Shown here: piece by piece, positions 25,123 to 32,531 of the stretch | How positions within the stretch are numbered: the stretch's first letter is position 1 | Layout: every line of letters begins with the position of its first letter | Assembly: GCF_002205795.1 (NCBI RefSeq) | Contig: NZ_NIUY01000002.1 | Location: forward strand, 186,001 to 250,000 | Length of the DNA stretch: 64,000 bases | Reading direction: 5' to 3' | Source: Chryseobacterium sp. VAUSW3 | Lineage (GTDB): Bacteria; Bacteroidota; Bacteroidia; Flavobacteriales; Weeksellaceae | Notes under the pieces: model-generated | The model's input: only the letters and a program-made list of their open reading frames with translations | Database searches by the model: none | Told to the model about the DNA's origin: nothing | Translations under genes and position numbers: made by a program

Positions 25123-25521
25123 ATGAAGCATGTTTTTTTAGCAATATTTGCTGCTGCAATAATGGGTTCCTGCTCTACAATGTCGAGTTCGAAGGTTGGG
25201 AGTTCGCAGGTAAATATTGCGAATACGAAATGGACTTTGGCGGAGCAGGTAAAAGGCAAAACTCCAACCCTGAATGTAGAATCAAATAAAATTACGGGAA
25301 ACGGCGGCTGCAACAGCTATTTCGGAGAACTTTCACTGGATCCAACTGCAGGAAATTTCGTGGTGAGAAATGTAGGAGCTACCAAAATGGCCTGCCAGAA
25401 TATGGAAGTTGAAGATAATTATTTCCGGATGCTGAATGAAGCTACAAAGTATGTTGTGAACGGCAATACGCTGGAACTTTATAAGGGAGATCTTCTTCTG
25501 ATGAAGTTCAATAAACAGTAA
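25123..25521 (+). CDS. META domain lipoprotein (HslJ-like)
   Basis: This 132-residue protein has a lipobox (AIMGSC, cysteine at 17). A META domain covers most of the rest: NTKWTLAEQ, then NKITGNGGCNSYFGELSL and the closing LELYKGDLLLMKF are typical of the family that includes HslJ. HslJ is linked to heat shock and novobiocin resistance in E. coli, but a biochemical function for META domains is not firmly known. It has its own promoter and a terminator shared with the convergent small gene. Confidence 0.85.
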   Translation: MKHVFLAIFAAAIMGSCSTMSSSKVGSSQVNIANTKWTLAEQVKGKTPTLNVESNKITGNGGCNSYFGELSLDPTAGNFVVRNVGATKMACQNMEVEDNYFRMLNEATKYVVNGNTLELYKGDLLLMKFNKQ

Positions 25522-25541
25522 ATTAATTTCGAAAGACAATA

Positions 25542-25574
25542 AAAAAAGGAACTCAAATCGGGTTCCTTTTTTAT
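25542..25574. terminator. Bidirectional terminator between META lipoprotein and acidic-protein genes
   Basis: AAAAAAGGAAC (25542-25552) pairs with GTTCCTTTTTT (25562-25572), giving A/T-runs on both sides that suit the two convergent genes. Confidence 0.85.
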
Positions 25575-25581
25575 TTCTTAT

Positions 25582-25824
25582 TTATTCTTCGTCTTCTTCT
25601 TCATCGTATTTTGCGAGTTCTTCATCGCACCATTTGAAGGCCGCTTCTACAACTTTGGTAGCTTCATCTGCCATTGTTTCCTCATCGTCACCTTCCAAAT
25701 CATCCAACCATTCAACTTCTTCCTCTTCTACATTCAGGATAAATCTTGGATATTCTGTATGAACAACAAATAAATCTTCAGGAAAATCTGAATTGTCGGC
25801 TAATAAAAATTTTGGTACTTTCAT
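25582..25824 (-). CDS. Small acidic protein of unknown function
   Basis: This 80-residue protein is strongly acidic, with many Glu and Asp residues concentrated in the middle (NVEEEEVEWLDDLEGDDEE) and at the very end (YDEEEDEE). No signal peptide or membrane segment is present, so it should be cytoplasmic. A perfect -7 element sits 19 bases upstream and the shared terminator follows, which supports a real gene. I do not recognise a family. Confidence 0.75.
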   Translation of the reverse strand: MKVPKFLLADNSDFPEDLFVVHTEYPRFILNVEEEEVEWLDDLEGDDEETMADEATKVVEAAFKWCDEELAKYDEEEDEE

Positions 25825-25843
25825 AATAATTAATTTAACTACT

Positions 25844-25851
25844 CAAAAATA
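25844..25851 (-). promoter_or_regulatory. -7 promoter element of the acidic small protein gene
   Basis: TATTTTTG on the minus strand matches TAnnTTTG perfectly. It lies in the short gap after the membrane-protein gene and ends 19 bases before the ATG at 25824. Confidence 0.5.
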
Positions 25852-25858
25852 GTAAAAA

Positions 25859-27181
25859 TTATTGGAACTGGTTGGTATCGATCTTTATTTTTTGTAAAAC
25901 TTTATATTGGGTTAACGTGTTCTTTTTCAAGGTATCTTCTGCCTTGAAAGTTACATTAACTCTTGGGTTTACGGTGCTTATGAGTTCGGCGATCTGTATT
26001 TTATCGAGTTCCTTTTCGTTTTCCATGTAAAATTTCAACGGAATATCTTCCATCTTTTCAGATTTCAGGAATTTAGTAATTTCCCGGCGGTTTTCCAGAT
26101 AATTTCCTCTCGATAACCAGGTGAAAACAAAGCCGGTCATTAAACTTAAAATCGTAATTCCGTAGGTGAATTTGCCCAAAACTGAATAGATTTTTCTGAA
26201 ATAAACAAGCCAGATCGGAAATGAAAACGGCGCCATAAGCCGGTAATCAATCGCATTCACCGAATAAAAATACTGCACGAAGTAAGAGCAGATAATTCCG
26301 CTAACTCCTATAAATACAAGAAACTTTTCGGTCTCGGATAATTTGTTTTTAATGAAAAGTAAACTCAGCAGCAGAATATTAAGCAAACCAATTCCATAAA
26401 TCCCGTAGTTAATGATTCCGCCGGCCGGATTGGCAATATGGATAAAGGGATTGAAGGTTGTTGTCATTCCCTCGAAAAGTTCTACCAAAAGCTTTGAAGT
26501 GGGATGCAGTCCGATATTCAAAAACTGTTCAACGTACGTTTCATTAAAATAATCGATGAATAGGAATTTATACAGCACTACGAAAGTAAGTCCGGTAAGC
26601 CCTGAGAAAATAAAGGTTTTGCCGTAATGCTTTCTGAAATTTAAAAGACCGTACAGCAGAACTCCACCGATGATGAACAGCGCCGGATAACGGATATTGT
26701 ACAGAAGAATAAGCATTAAACTGAGATAAACAAATGCTTTTGCGCCCTTAATCTGTCCAATGATAATTTGTCTCGCCACATAAAGAAATACAAAAACAAA
26801 AGGCAGCATCAGCGATTCGCTCATTGTGTACGAAAAAATAGAAACAAAACTGAAAAGTCCGCCAACCAGAATGGTTTCTTTTAGGTAAAATTTCTTTTTC
26901 CAGGCGAAGTAAACAATAAAAAAATAGGCCAGAATTCCGATGATTTTGCTCGCCCAGAATTCATCAAATCCGAAGAACGTGAAGAGTTTTAAACTCAGCG
27001 GATAACCCATTGGTGTCGTGGTATTATCAATAACGGGAAACACCTTGGAAGTCCGCATAAAACGGATGGAATCAGGATTGGTGCGGCCTTTTTCATTCAG
27101 CAGAAAACGAAGAATGGTCATCACAACAGTTGCGATGACCAAAAAAATTTGTATCCGGTTTTCGAGTAATTTTCTCCGCAT
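25859..27181 (-). CDS. Polytopic membrane protein, possible GT-C glycosyltransferase
   Basis: This 440-residue protein has about ten hydrophobic helices between residues 10 and 360 and a soluble C-terminal tail. An early acidic pair after helix 1 (the segment NPDSIRFMR) and the overall layout recall GT-C mannosyl- or arabinosyl-type glycosyltransferases that use polyprenyl-phosphate sugars, but no motif is decisive. It follows the hydroxybutyryl-CoA dehydrogenase gene by 27 bases in the same direction and may be cotranscribed. The function is unknown. Confidence 0.7.
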   Translation of the reverse strand: MRRKLLENRIQIFLVIATVVMTILRFLLNEKGRTNPDSIRFMRTSKVFPVIDNTTTPMGYPLSLKLFTFFGFDEFWASKIIGILAYFFIVYFAWKKKFYLKETILVGGLFSFVSIFSYTMSESLMLPFVFVFLYVARQIIIGQIKGAKAFVYLSLMLILLYNIRYPALFIIGGVLLYGLLNFRKHYGKTFIFSGLTGLTFVVLYKFLFIDYFNETYVEQFLNIGLHPTSKLLVELFEGMTTTFNPFIHIANPAGGIINYGIYGIGLLNILLLSLLFIKNKLSETEKFLVFIGVSGIICSYFVQYFYSVNAIDYRLMAPFSFPIWLVYFRKIYSVLGKFTYGITILSLMTGFVFTWLSRGNYLENRREITKFLKSEKMEDIPLKFYMENEKELDKIQIAELISTVNPRVNVTFKAEDTLKKNTLTQYKVLQKIKIDTNQFQ

Positions 27182-27208
27182 TTATCTTGTTTTTAATGCA
27201 TCAAAAAT

Positions 27209-28099
27209 TTACTTAGAAAACATTTTCGATACTTTTTCAGCTTTTTTAGTTTCGGAATAGTCATAGAATCCTTCGCCGGATTTTACACCTAATTTACCTG
27301 CGGTTACCATATTTAGTAAGAGTGGATTGGGAGCGTATTTTGGATTTTTAAAACCGTCGTACATCACATTCAGAATCGCAAGGCAAACATCAAGACCAAT
27401 GAAATCTGCCAGCTGCAGCGGTCCCATCGGGTGCGCCATTCCCAGTTTCATTACCGTATCAATTTCTTCAACGCCGGCAACGCCGTTGTATAAAGTCTCA
27501 ATGGATTCGTTAATCATCGGCATCAGAATTCTGTTCGCCACAAAACCCGGATAATCGTTTACTTCAACCGGAACTTTCCCTAAAGTTTTGCTCATCTCAT
27601 AAACTGCATCGAAAGTTTCTTTAGAAGTCGAGTAGCCTTTGATGATTTCCACGAGTTTCATAATCGGAACGGGATTCATAAAATGCATACCGATTACTTT
27701 TTCCGGTCTTTGGGTAACCGAAGCAATTTTTGTGATTGAAATTGACGAAGTATTGGTTGCCAGGATGCATTTTTCAGGTGCCAGTTCATCCATCTGACGG
27801 AAAATTTTCAGTTTCAGATCGATATTTTCTGTCGCCGCTTCCACAATCAGGTCTGCATGTTTTGCGGCATCTTCAAGTTGAGTGAATGTGGATATGTTAT
27901 TTAAAGTTTCGTTTTTCTGCTCTTCGGTCAGGTTGCCTTTCGCAACAATTCTGTCGAGATTGGTAGTGATGGTTTTCAATCCTTTTTCCAGTGCTTCAGC
28001 TGAAACATCAACGAGGTTTACAGTGAATCCTGTTTGTGCAAAAGTGTGTGCGATTCCGTTGCCCATTGTTCCGGCGCCGATAACTACGATATTCTTCAT
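27209..28099 (-). CDS. hbd: 3-hydroxybutyryl-CoA dehydrogenase
   Basis: This 296-residue protein is the normal length of a single-domain-pair 3-hydroxyacyl-CoA dehydrogenase. The NAD-binding motif is VIGAGTMGNGIAHTFA (about 5-20). Catalytic-region segments are ATNTSSISIT, GMHFMNPVPIMKLVE with the conserved histidine, and YPGFVANRILMPMINE. It oxidises or reduces short-chain 3-hydroxyacyl-CoA. It is separate from the fad operon at 47-54 kb and lacks the operator seen there. It lies in a leftward gene run behind envelope genes. Confidence 0.92.
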   Translation of the reverse strand: MKNIVVIGAGTMGNGIAHTFAQTGFTVNLVDVSAEALEKGLKTITTNLDRIVAKGNLTEEQKNETLNNISTFTQLEDAAKHADLIVEAATENIDLKLKIFRQMDELAPEKCILATNTSSISITKIASVTQRPEKVIGMHFMNPVPIMKLVEIIKGYSTSKETFDAVYEMSKTLGKVPVEVNDYPGFVANRILMPMINESIETLYNGVAGVEEIDTVMKLGMAHPMGPLQLADFIGLDVCLAILNVMYDGFKNPKYAPNPLLLNMVTAGKLGVKSGEGFYDYSETKKAEKVSKMFSK

Positions 28100-28135
28100 A
28101 AAAATTTATTTTTTTTAGGTCTTAAATCCTGCTTA

Positions 28136-28954
28136 TTAATCGTTTCTGGTATAAGTTTTTCCTTCCTCCAGCAGAATTCCTTCGCCCTGGGAAGTTTTAA
28201 ATTTTGTCTTGATAAATGTTCTGGAGCCATCAATTCTGTTGATGAAAACGCCAAAATGCAAATGCGGGCCACTTGAAAAGCCTGTATTACCGCTGTAACC
28301 GATAAGCTGACCTTTTTTTATTTCGTCACCTTTTTTTACGGCAACACCTTTGTATTTAAGATGCGCGTAATCGGCAAAAGTACCGTCGCTGTGCATGATC
28401 AAAACTTTATTATTGAATTTTGCACAGGAAATCGTAGGACAACCGTGGTGGTTAGAATCTTCGGTGAGAACAACAGTTCCTTCTCGGGCAGCGTAAACAG
28501 GGTCTCCTATTTTTAGATCAAAATCCAGCGCGGCATCTTTCTGGTGCGAAAATTTTCCGTAATAGCCCTGGAATATCAAATGTGTTTTTCCTTTCGCAAA
28601 GGGCAGGACATACAGATAATCTTCATCAAAATCTTCCTGAATCGCATTCCCGAAATTAAAAGTAGTGGTATATGAGAACTGGTTGCCTTCGCCGGGATTT
28701 ACAGGCGTAATTTTTGCCACGAAAAATCTTTTCGTATTGGCTGGAACTACGATAATTTTGTCGTTTGCAAGTGAGCTTTTAAGATTAGTCATTTTGAAAC
28801 TGAACTTTACCGACATAGGCATAACTTCGCTGTTATCAGCGTAAATTACATATTCGCTGCCGACAAGTTCGTTATAGAATTTAAGGTCCCATTTTTTCTG
28901 CGACAAAACTAAAACAGAAAAGAAAAACAGGAATAGTGCGAAAATCTTCTTCAT
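28136..28954 (-). CDS. M23 family peptidoglycan endopeptidase (copy 1)
   Basis: This 272-residue secreted protein has a signal peptide (MKKIFALFLFFFSVLVLSQ) and a C-terminal LytM/M23 domain. The zinc site is visible as H...D in FSHQKDAALDFDL and HxH in GPHLHFGVF. It should cut cross-linking peptides in peptidoglycan or bind them. The ATG at 28954 overlaps the TGA of the beta-lactamase gene by one base, so translation is probably coupled. A longer frame would begin at a TTG. It is a paralogue of the protein at 29842-30660, with the same layout from end to end. Confidence 0.88.
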   Translation of the reverse strand: MKKIFALFLFFFSVLVLSQKKWDLKFYNELVGSEYVIYADNSEVMPMSVKFSFKMTNLKSSLANDKIIVVPANTKRFFVAKITPVNPGEGNQFSYTTTFNFGNAIQEDFDEDYLYVLPFAKGKTHLIFQGYYGKFSHQKDAALDFDLKIGDPVYAAREGTVVLTEDSNHHGCPTISCAKFNNKVLIMHSDGTFADYAHLKYKGVAVKKGDEIKKGQLIGYSGNTGFSSGPHLHFGVFINRIDGSRTFIKTKFKTSQGEGILLEEGKTYTRND

Positions 28955-29838
28955 CAAAAGTATTTTTTGCTAAAATAATCAAAAACTATTTTAGAAATAT
29001 CTGCAATCATTTTAGTGTTTGTGGCTTCGCTTTCCATGGAATCGGAAACAAAAATGCTGATGGCGTAATGCCTTCCATCCGGAAGTGTTACAATACCGAT
29101 GTCGTTTTCAGCGATCGTTAAACCGTTTTCGTTTTTTCCCGAAGAACCGGTTTTGTGGGCAACAGGAATGTTTTCAGGAAGTTGTGCAACGATTTTATTT
29201 CTTCCTGTGGAAGTTCCCAGCATCGTGGTCATGAGAAAGTCCGTGGAAGTTTTCGAAACAATCTTTTTATTGAAAAAATCTTGCAGCAATTGATTTGCGG
29301 AATTGGTCGTTGTGACATTCAGGTACATAAATTCAAAACTTTTGTGCATCTGTTCTTCATCAGCTTTAATGGTGAAGTTTTTGATGCCTTTACTGCTGAT
29401 GAATTTCTGAACGGTTTCTGTGCCGCCGATTAACCTCAGTAAGATATCACAACCATTGTTGTCGCTTTCTGCAACGGTATATTTAATGAGTTCGCGTAGA
29501 GGTATTTCGATATTTCCCTCCGGAAATCTTTCCCGGATCGGGCTCCAGGTATTTTCTAAAAGATCTGATTTTTTTATGAAAATTTTCTGGTCAAGATCGA
29601 GTTTCCCGCGATCAACTTCATTTAAAACCGCCAAAGCAATGTGGAATTTAAAGACACTGAGCATCGGAAGTTTGGCGTTTCCTCTGATGTGCACCGATTT
29701 ATTATTCTCAAAATCGAGCACCGAGACAGCTACTGTAGCGTTTTTTCCTTTGGTAATCTGGAGAATTTCCTTTTTTAAATTTTGTGAGAAACAAAACCCC
29801 GAAAATAAGATTATGATGAGTAAAAGATATTTCCTCAT
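28954..29838 (-). CDS. bla: Class A beta-lactamase, subclass A2 (CIA/CGA-like)
   Basis: This 294-residue serine beta-lactamase has a signal peptide (cleavage near CFSQ) for the periplasm. The active-site elements are all visible: SVFK with Ser61 and Lys64, SDN at 125-127, an omega-loop glutamate in ADEEQM (about 161-162), and KTG at 229-231. The QMH segment and overall form match subclass A2, which includes the chromosomal CIA and CGA enzymes of Chryseobacterium and the PER/VEB group. It should hydrolyse penicillins and cephalosporins, though the spectrum cannot be read from sequence. It lies between two M23 genes in tight overlap. Confidence 0.9.
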   Translation of the reverse strand: MRKYLLLIIILFSGFCFSQNLKKEILQITKGKNATVAVSVLDFENNKSVHIRGNAKLPMLSVFKFHIALAVLNEVDRGKLDLDQKIFIKKSDLLENTWSPIRERFPEGNIEIPLRELIKYTVAESDNNGCDILLRLIGGTETVQKFISSKGIKNFTIKADEEQMHKSFEFMYLNVTTTNSANQLLQDFFNKKIVSKTSTDFLMTTMLGTSTGRNKIVAQLPENIPVAHKTGSSGKNENGLTIAENDIGIVTLPDGRHYAISIFVSDSMESEATNTKMIADISKIVFDYFSKKYF

Positions 29839-29841
29839 GGT

Positions 29842-30660
29842 TTATAGGTTGGTATAAGTATGTTTTTCCGAAAGGTAAACAGGCGTACTGCTTTCAGCTA
29901 CTTTAAATTTGGTTTTTAAATACTTTCGGGTACCGTCAATATTATTTATATATACGGAAAAATGAAGGTGTGGACCTTTAGACCATCCTGTGTTACCACT
30001 GTAACCAATAAGCTGACCGGTTGCTACATCTTCCCCAGATTTAACGACGGATCCGCAGTACTTTAAATGTACATATTCTGCTAACGTTCCATCATCATGA
30101 AGGATCACAATTCTGTTGTTATATTTTGCACATTCTTTGGTCTGGCAGTTTTTAGAATTACCTGTAATTACCGATACTACTTTACCTCCTCGGGCTGCGT
30201 TCACCTTTTCACCCTCTTTTAAACTGAAATCGAGTGAAAATGAGTTATGATGGGAAAAAGAACCGTTGTAGCCTTGGTATATCTGATGCTTTTTGTTTTT
30301 TTCAAACGGAAGAGAATAAACAAAATCGTGCTTAACCGCAGTTGTATTTACATCACCAAGTACAAAATAAACATCATAATTAAATTTTGTACCCATGTTG
30401 GGATCTATTGGTTTTAACTCGGTTATCTGATGTCTTTTTTTGGCTGCAGGAATTATCAGAAGGCTTTTATCTGCTAGGGAAGAGCTCATGTTTTCCGAGG
30501 TAAAAGTGTACTCGACTGAAACCGGAGCAAACTCTTCATTATCGGCGTACAGGTAGTAGGTTTTCCCTATGTTTTCCCTATAAATTTTTAAATTAATGGA
30601 GTCCTGTGCAAAAGATGTTGTATAAAAAACAGCCAATAGGATAAAGAATATTTTCCTCAT
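29842..30660 (-). CDS. M23 family peptidoglycan endopeptidase (copy 2)
   Basis: This 272-residue secreted protein is closely related in layout to copy 1. It has a signal peptide (MRKIFFILLAVFYTTSFAQ), an N-terminal beta-rich domain, and the M23 domain with FSHHNSFSLDFSL and GPHLHFSVY zinc motifs. The ATG at 30660 is preferred over an upstream TTG at 30675. It ends three bases before the beta-lactamase start and lies 17 bases after the oxidoreductase stop, so all are probably one operon. The shared frame suggests duplication around the bla gene. Confidence 0.88.
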   Translation of the reverse strand: MRKIFFILLAVFYTTSFAQDSINLKIYRENIGKTYYLYADNEEFAPVSVEYTFTSENMSSSLADKSLLIIPAAKKRHQITELKPIDPNMGTKFNYDVYFVLGDVNTTAVKHDFVYSLPFEKNKKHQIYQGYNGSFSHHNSFSLDFSLKEGEKVNAARGGKVVSVITGNSKNCQTKECAKYNNRIVILHDDGTLAEYVHLKYCGSVVKSGEDVATGQLIGYSGNTGWSKGPHLHFSVYINNIDGTRKYLKTKFKVAESSTPVYLSEKHTYTNL

Positions 30661-30677
30661 TTTTCTCAATTTCAAGG

Positions 30678-31640
30678 TTATGAAATCAATTTTACAATTT
30701 CCAGTGCGACTTTCAGAGCTTCAGTACCGTCTTCCAGGGAAACTTCTACATTTTTATTTTCAGTAATGGCGTTAGCAAAACTTTCGAGCTCGTCTAAAAT
30801 AGCGTTATTGGCCTGGATGTTTGGATACTCAAAAATAATCTGGTTTTTTTCACCTTCAGCATTTTCAATGATCATATCGAAATCAGTAGGATTTTCGGGC
30901 GCTTCTTTCATGCGGATAACCTCCGCTTTTTTCTCGAGAAAATCTACAGAAATATAAGCGTCTTTCTGGAAAAATCTGGACTTGCGCATCGATTTCATTG
31001 AAATTCTGGAAGTCGTTAAATTTGCTACACAGCCGTTTTCGAACTCAATCCTTGCATTGCAGATATCCGGGGATTTCGATACTACAGCAACACCGGAGGC
31101 ATGAATATTTTTAACCTTAGATTTTACGATAGAAAGTAGAATATCCAAATCATGAATCATTAAATCCAGCACAACGGAAACATCAGTGCCGCGCGGATTG
31201 AACTCCGCCAAACGGTGGATTTCGATAAACATTGGGTTGTGAATGTATTCCCGGGAGCCAATAAAAGCGGGGTTGTATCTTTCAACATGACCAACCTGAG
31301 CTTTAATGGCAAACTCGCGGCATTTGTACAAAATCTCTTCTGCCTGCTTAAGGGTTTGGGTCACGGGTTTTTCGATGAAGAAATGTTTGCGGTTTTCAAT
31401 CGCTTTCATCGCGTAATCGTAATGATAGACCGTAGGAGTAACAATATCAAGCATATCGATTTCCTGAAGTAAATCTTCAAATCGCTCAAAATAACGGTAA
31501 CCGAATTCTGCTTCGATTTTTCTTCCGTTTTCAGCGTCAGCGTCATGAAAACCTACGAGTTCATATTTTTCCGACTGATTTAATAATCTTAAATGAATTT
31601 TACCGAGATGTCCGGCACCCACTAAACCTGCTTTAAGCAT
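30678..31640 (-). CDS. Gfo/Idh/MocA family oxidoreductase
   Basis: This 320-residue NAD(P)-dependent sugar-type oxidoreductase has the Rossmann motif GLVGAGHLGKIHLRLL at the N-terminus and the family motif EKPVTQT near residue 95. The C-terminal domain is the beta-sheet dimerisation type. The ATG at 31640 is chosen because the fold begins directly there, and the 23 extra upstream codons of the longest frame have no family counterpart and run into the intergenic region shared with pcm. The substrate is unknown. It appears to be first gene of the leftward run through the M23 and bla genes. Confidence 0.85.
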   Translation of the reverse strand: MLKAGLVGAGHLGKIHLRLLNQSEKYELVGFHDADAENGRKIEAEFGYRYFERFEDLLQEIDMLDIVTPTVYHYDYAMKAIENRKHFFIEKPVTQTLKQAEEILYKCREFAIKAQVGHVERYNPAFIGSREYIHNPMFIEIHRLAEFNPRGTDVSVVLDLMIHDLDILLSIVKSKVKNIHASGVAVVSKSPDICNARIEFENGCVANLTTSRISMKSMRKSRFFQKDAYISVDFLEKKAEVIRMKEAPENPTDFDMIIENAEGEKNQIIFEYPNIQANNAILDELESFANAITENKNVEVSLEDGTEALKVALEIVKLIS

Positions 31641-31719
31641 AGAAAATAAATTTTGGTAAAGATAATAATTAGATGGCAGATATCTGAATGCGGCGTTCTG
31701 TTTTATCAAATCTATTCAG

Positions 31720-31727
31720 TATTTTTG
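31720..31727 (+). promoter_or_regulatory. -7 promoter element of pcm
   Basis: TATTTTTG, a perfect TAnnTTTG, ends four bases before the ATG at 31732, predicting a nearly leaderless transcript. Confidence 0.5.
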
Positions 31728-31731
31728 TGCG

Positions 31732-32382
31732 ATGCAGGATTCATTTTTACATAAAGGAAAACGAAAAATTTTAGTAGAATATCTCCGGGACAAAATTGGG
31801 ATTAGTGATATAAACGTGTTGAAAGCGATGAACGAAGTCCCGCGGCATCTCTTTCTTGAAAGCATCTTTGAAGACTTTGCTTACCAGGACCGCGCATTTC
31901 CGATTCTTGCCCAGCAAACCATTTCTCACCCTTCCACTGTGGCTGAACAGACGGAACTTCTGGAACTTCAGGAAAAAGAAAAAGTCCTGGAAATCGGAAC
32001 CGGAAGCGGTTACCAGACTGCAGTGCTGGTTGCCATGAATACCTGGGTTTATACGGTAGAGCGGCAAAAAGAACTACATGATTTTGCACAAAAGAAATTG
32101 CGTGAACTCCATTTAAGACCGAAATTTCAAAGTTTTGGTGATGGCTTTGCGGGGTTACCTACTTTTGCTCCATTTGATAAAATTTTAGTAACCTGCGGTG
32201 CCGAGATTTTACCTACCGAACTTCTGCATCAGTTAAAAGTAGGCGGAAAAATGGTAATTCCTTTAGGAAAAACCGACGAGCAGATTCTTACTAGGTTCAC
32301 AAAAAAATCTGAAAAGGAATTCGAAAAAGAAGAATTCGGGGCTTACAAATTTGTCCCGATGCTTAACAGTACGAATCAATAA
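31732..32382 (+). CDS. pcm: Protein-L-isoaspartate O-methyltransferase
   Basis: This 216-residue protein is the usual length for PCMT, which methylates isoaspartyl residues in aged proteins using S-adenosylmethionine so that they can revert to aspartate. The family segments are visible: the start region ending VPRHLFL, ISHPSTVAEQTELL, motif I VLEIGTGSGYQTAVL, and ILVTCGAEILP. It is monocistronic and divergent from the oxidoreductase gene. Confidence 0.94.
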   Translation: MQDSFLHKGKRKILVEYLRDKIGISDINVLKAMNEVPRHLFLESIFEDFAYQDRAFPILAQQTISHPSTVAEQTELLELQEKEKVLEIGTGSGYQTAVLVAMNTWVYTVERQKELHDFAQKKLRELHLRPKFQSFGDGFAGLPTFAPFDKILVTCGAEILPTELLHQLKVGGKMVIPLGKTDEQILTRFTKKSEKEFEKEEFGAYKFVPMLNSTNQ

Positions 32383-32384
32383 AT

Positions 32385-32417
32385 CACAGTGAAAAAGACA
32401 GTAAAGTGCTGTGTTTT
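32385..32417 (+). terminator. Possible weak terminator of pcm
   Basis: CACAG (32385-32389) can pair with CTGTG (32409-32413), or ACAG (32398-32401) with CTGT (32409-32412), followed by five T. The stem is short. Confidence 0.35.
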
Positions 32418-32484
32418 TGTGTGAAAAAATAATTTAACCTGACAAAAAACATATCACAGATTAGCTAGTTCAGAATTTTGAATG

Positions 32485-32492
32485 TATTTTTG
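32485..32492 (+). promoter_or_regulatory. -7 promoter element of ccsBA
   Basis: TATTTTTG is a perfect match with a predicted leader of about 36 bases before the ATG at 32532. Confidence 0.5.
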
Positions 32493-32531
32493 CAGCTATT
32501 TGAACTTACATAAATCTGATAGTTTCTTAAA

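Noticed and set aside
27209-28135. hbd as a member of the MarR-fad regulon
   Set aside because: No copy of the operator core is found upstream of hbd or in its gene run.
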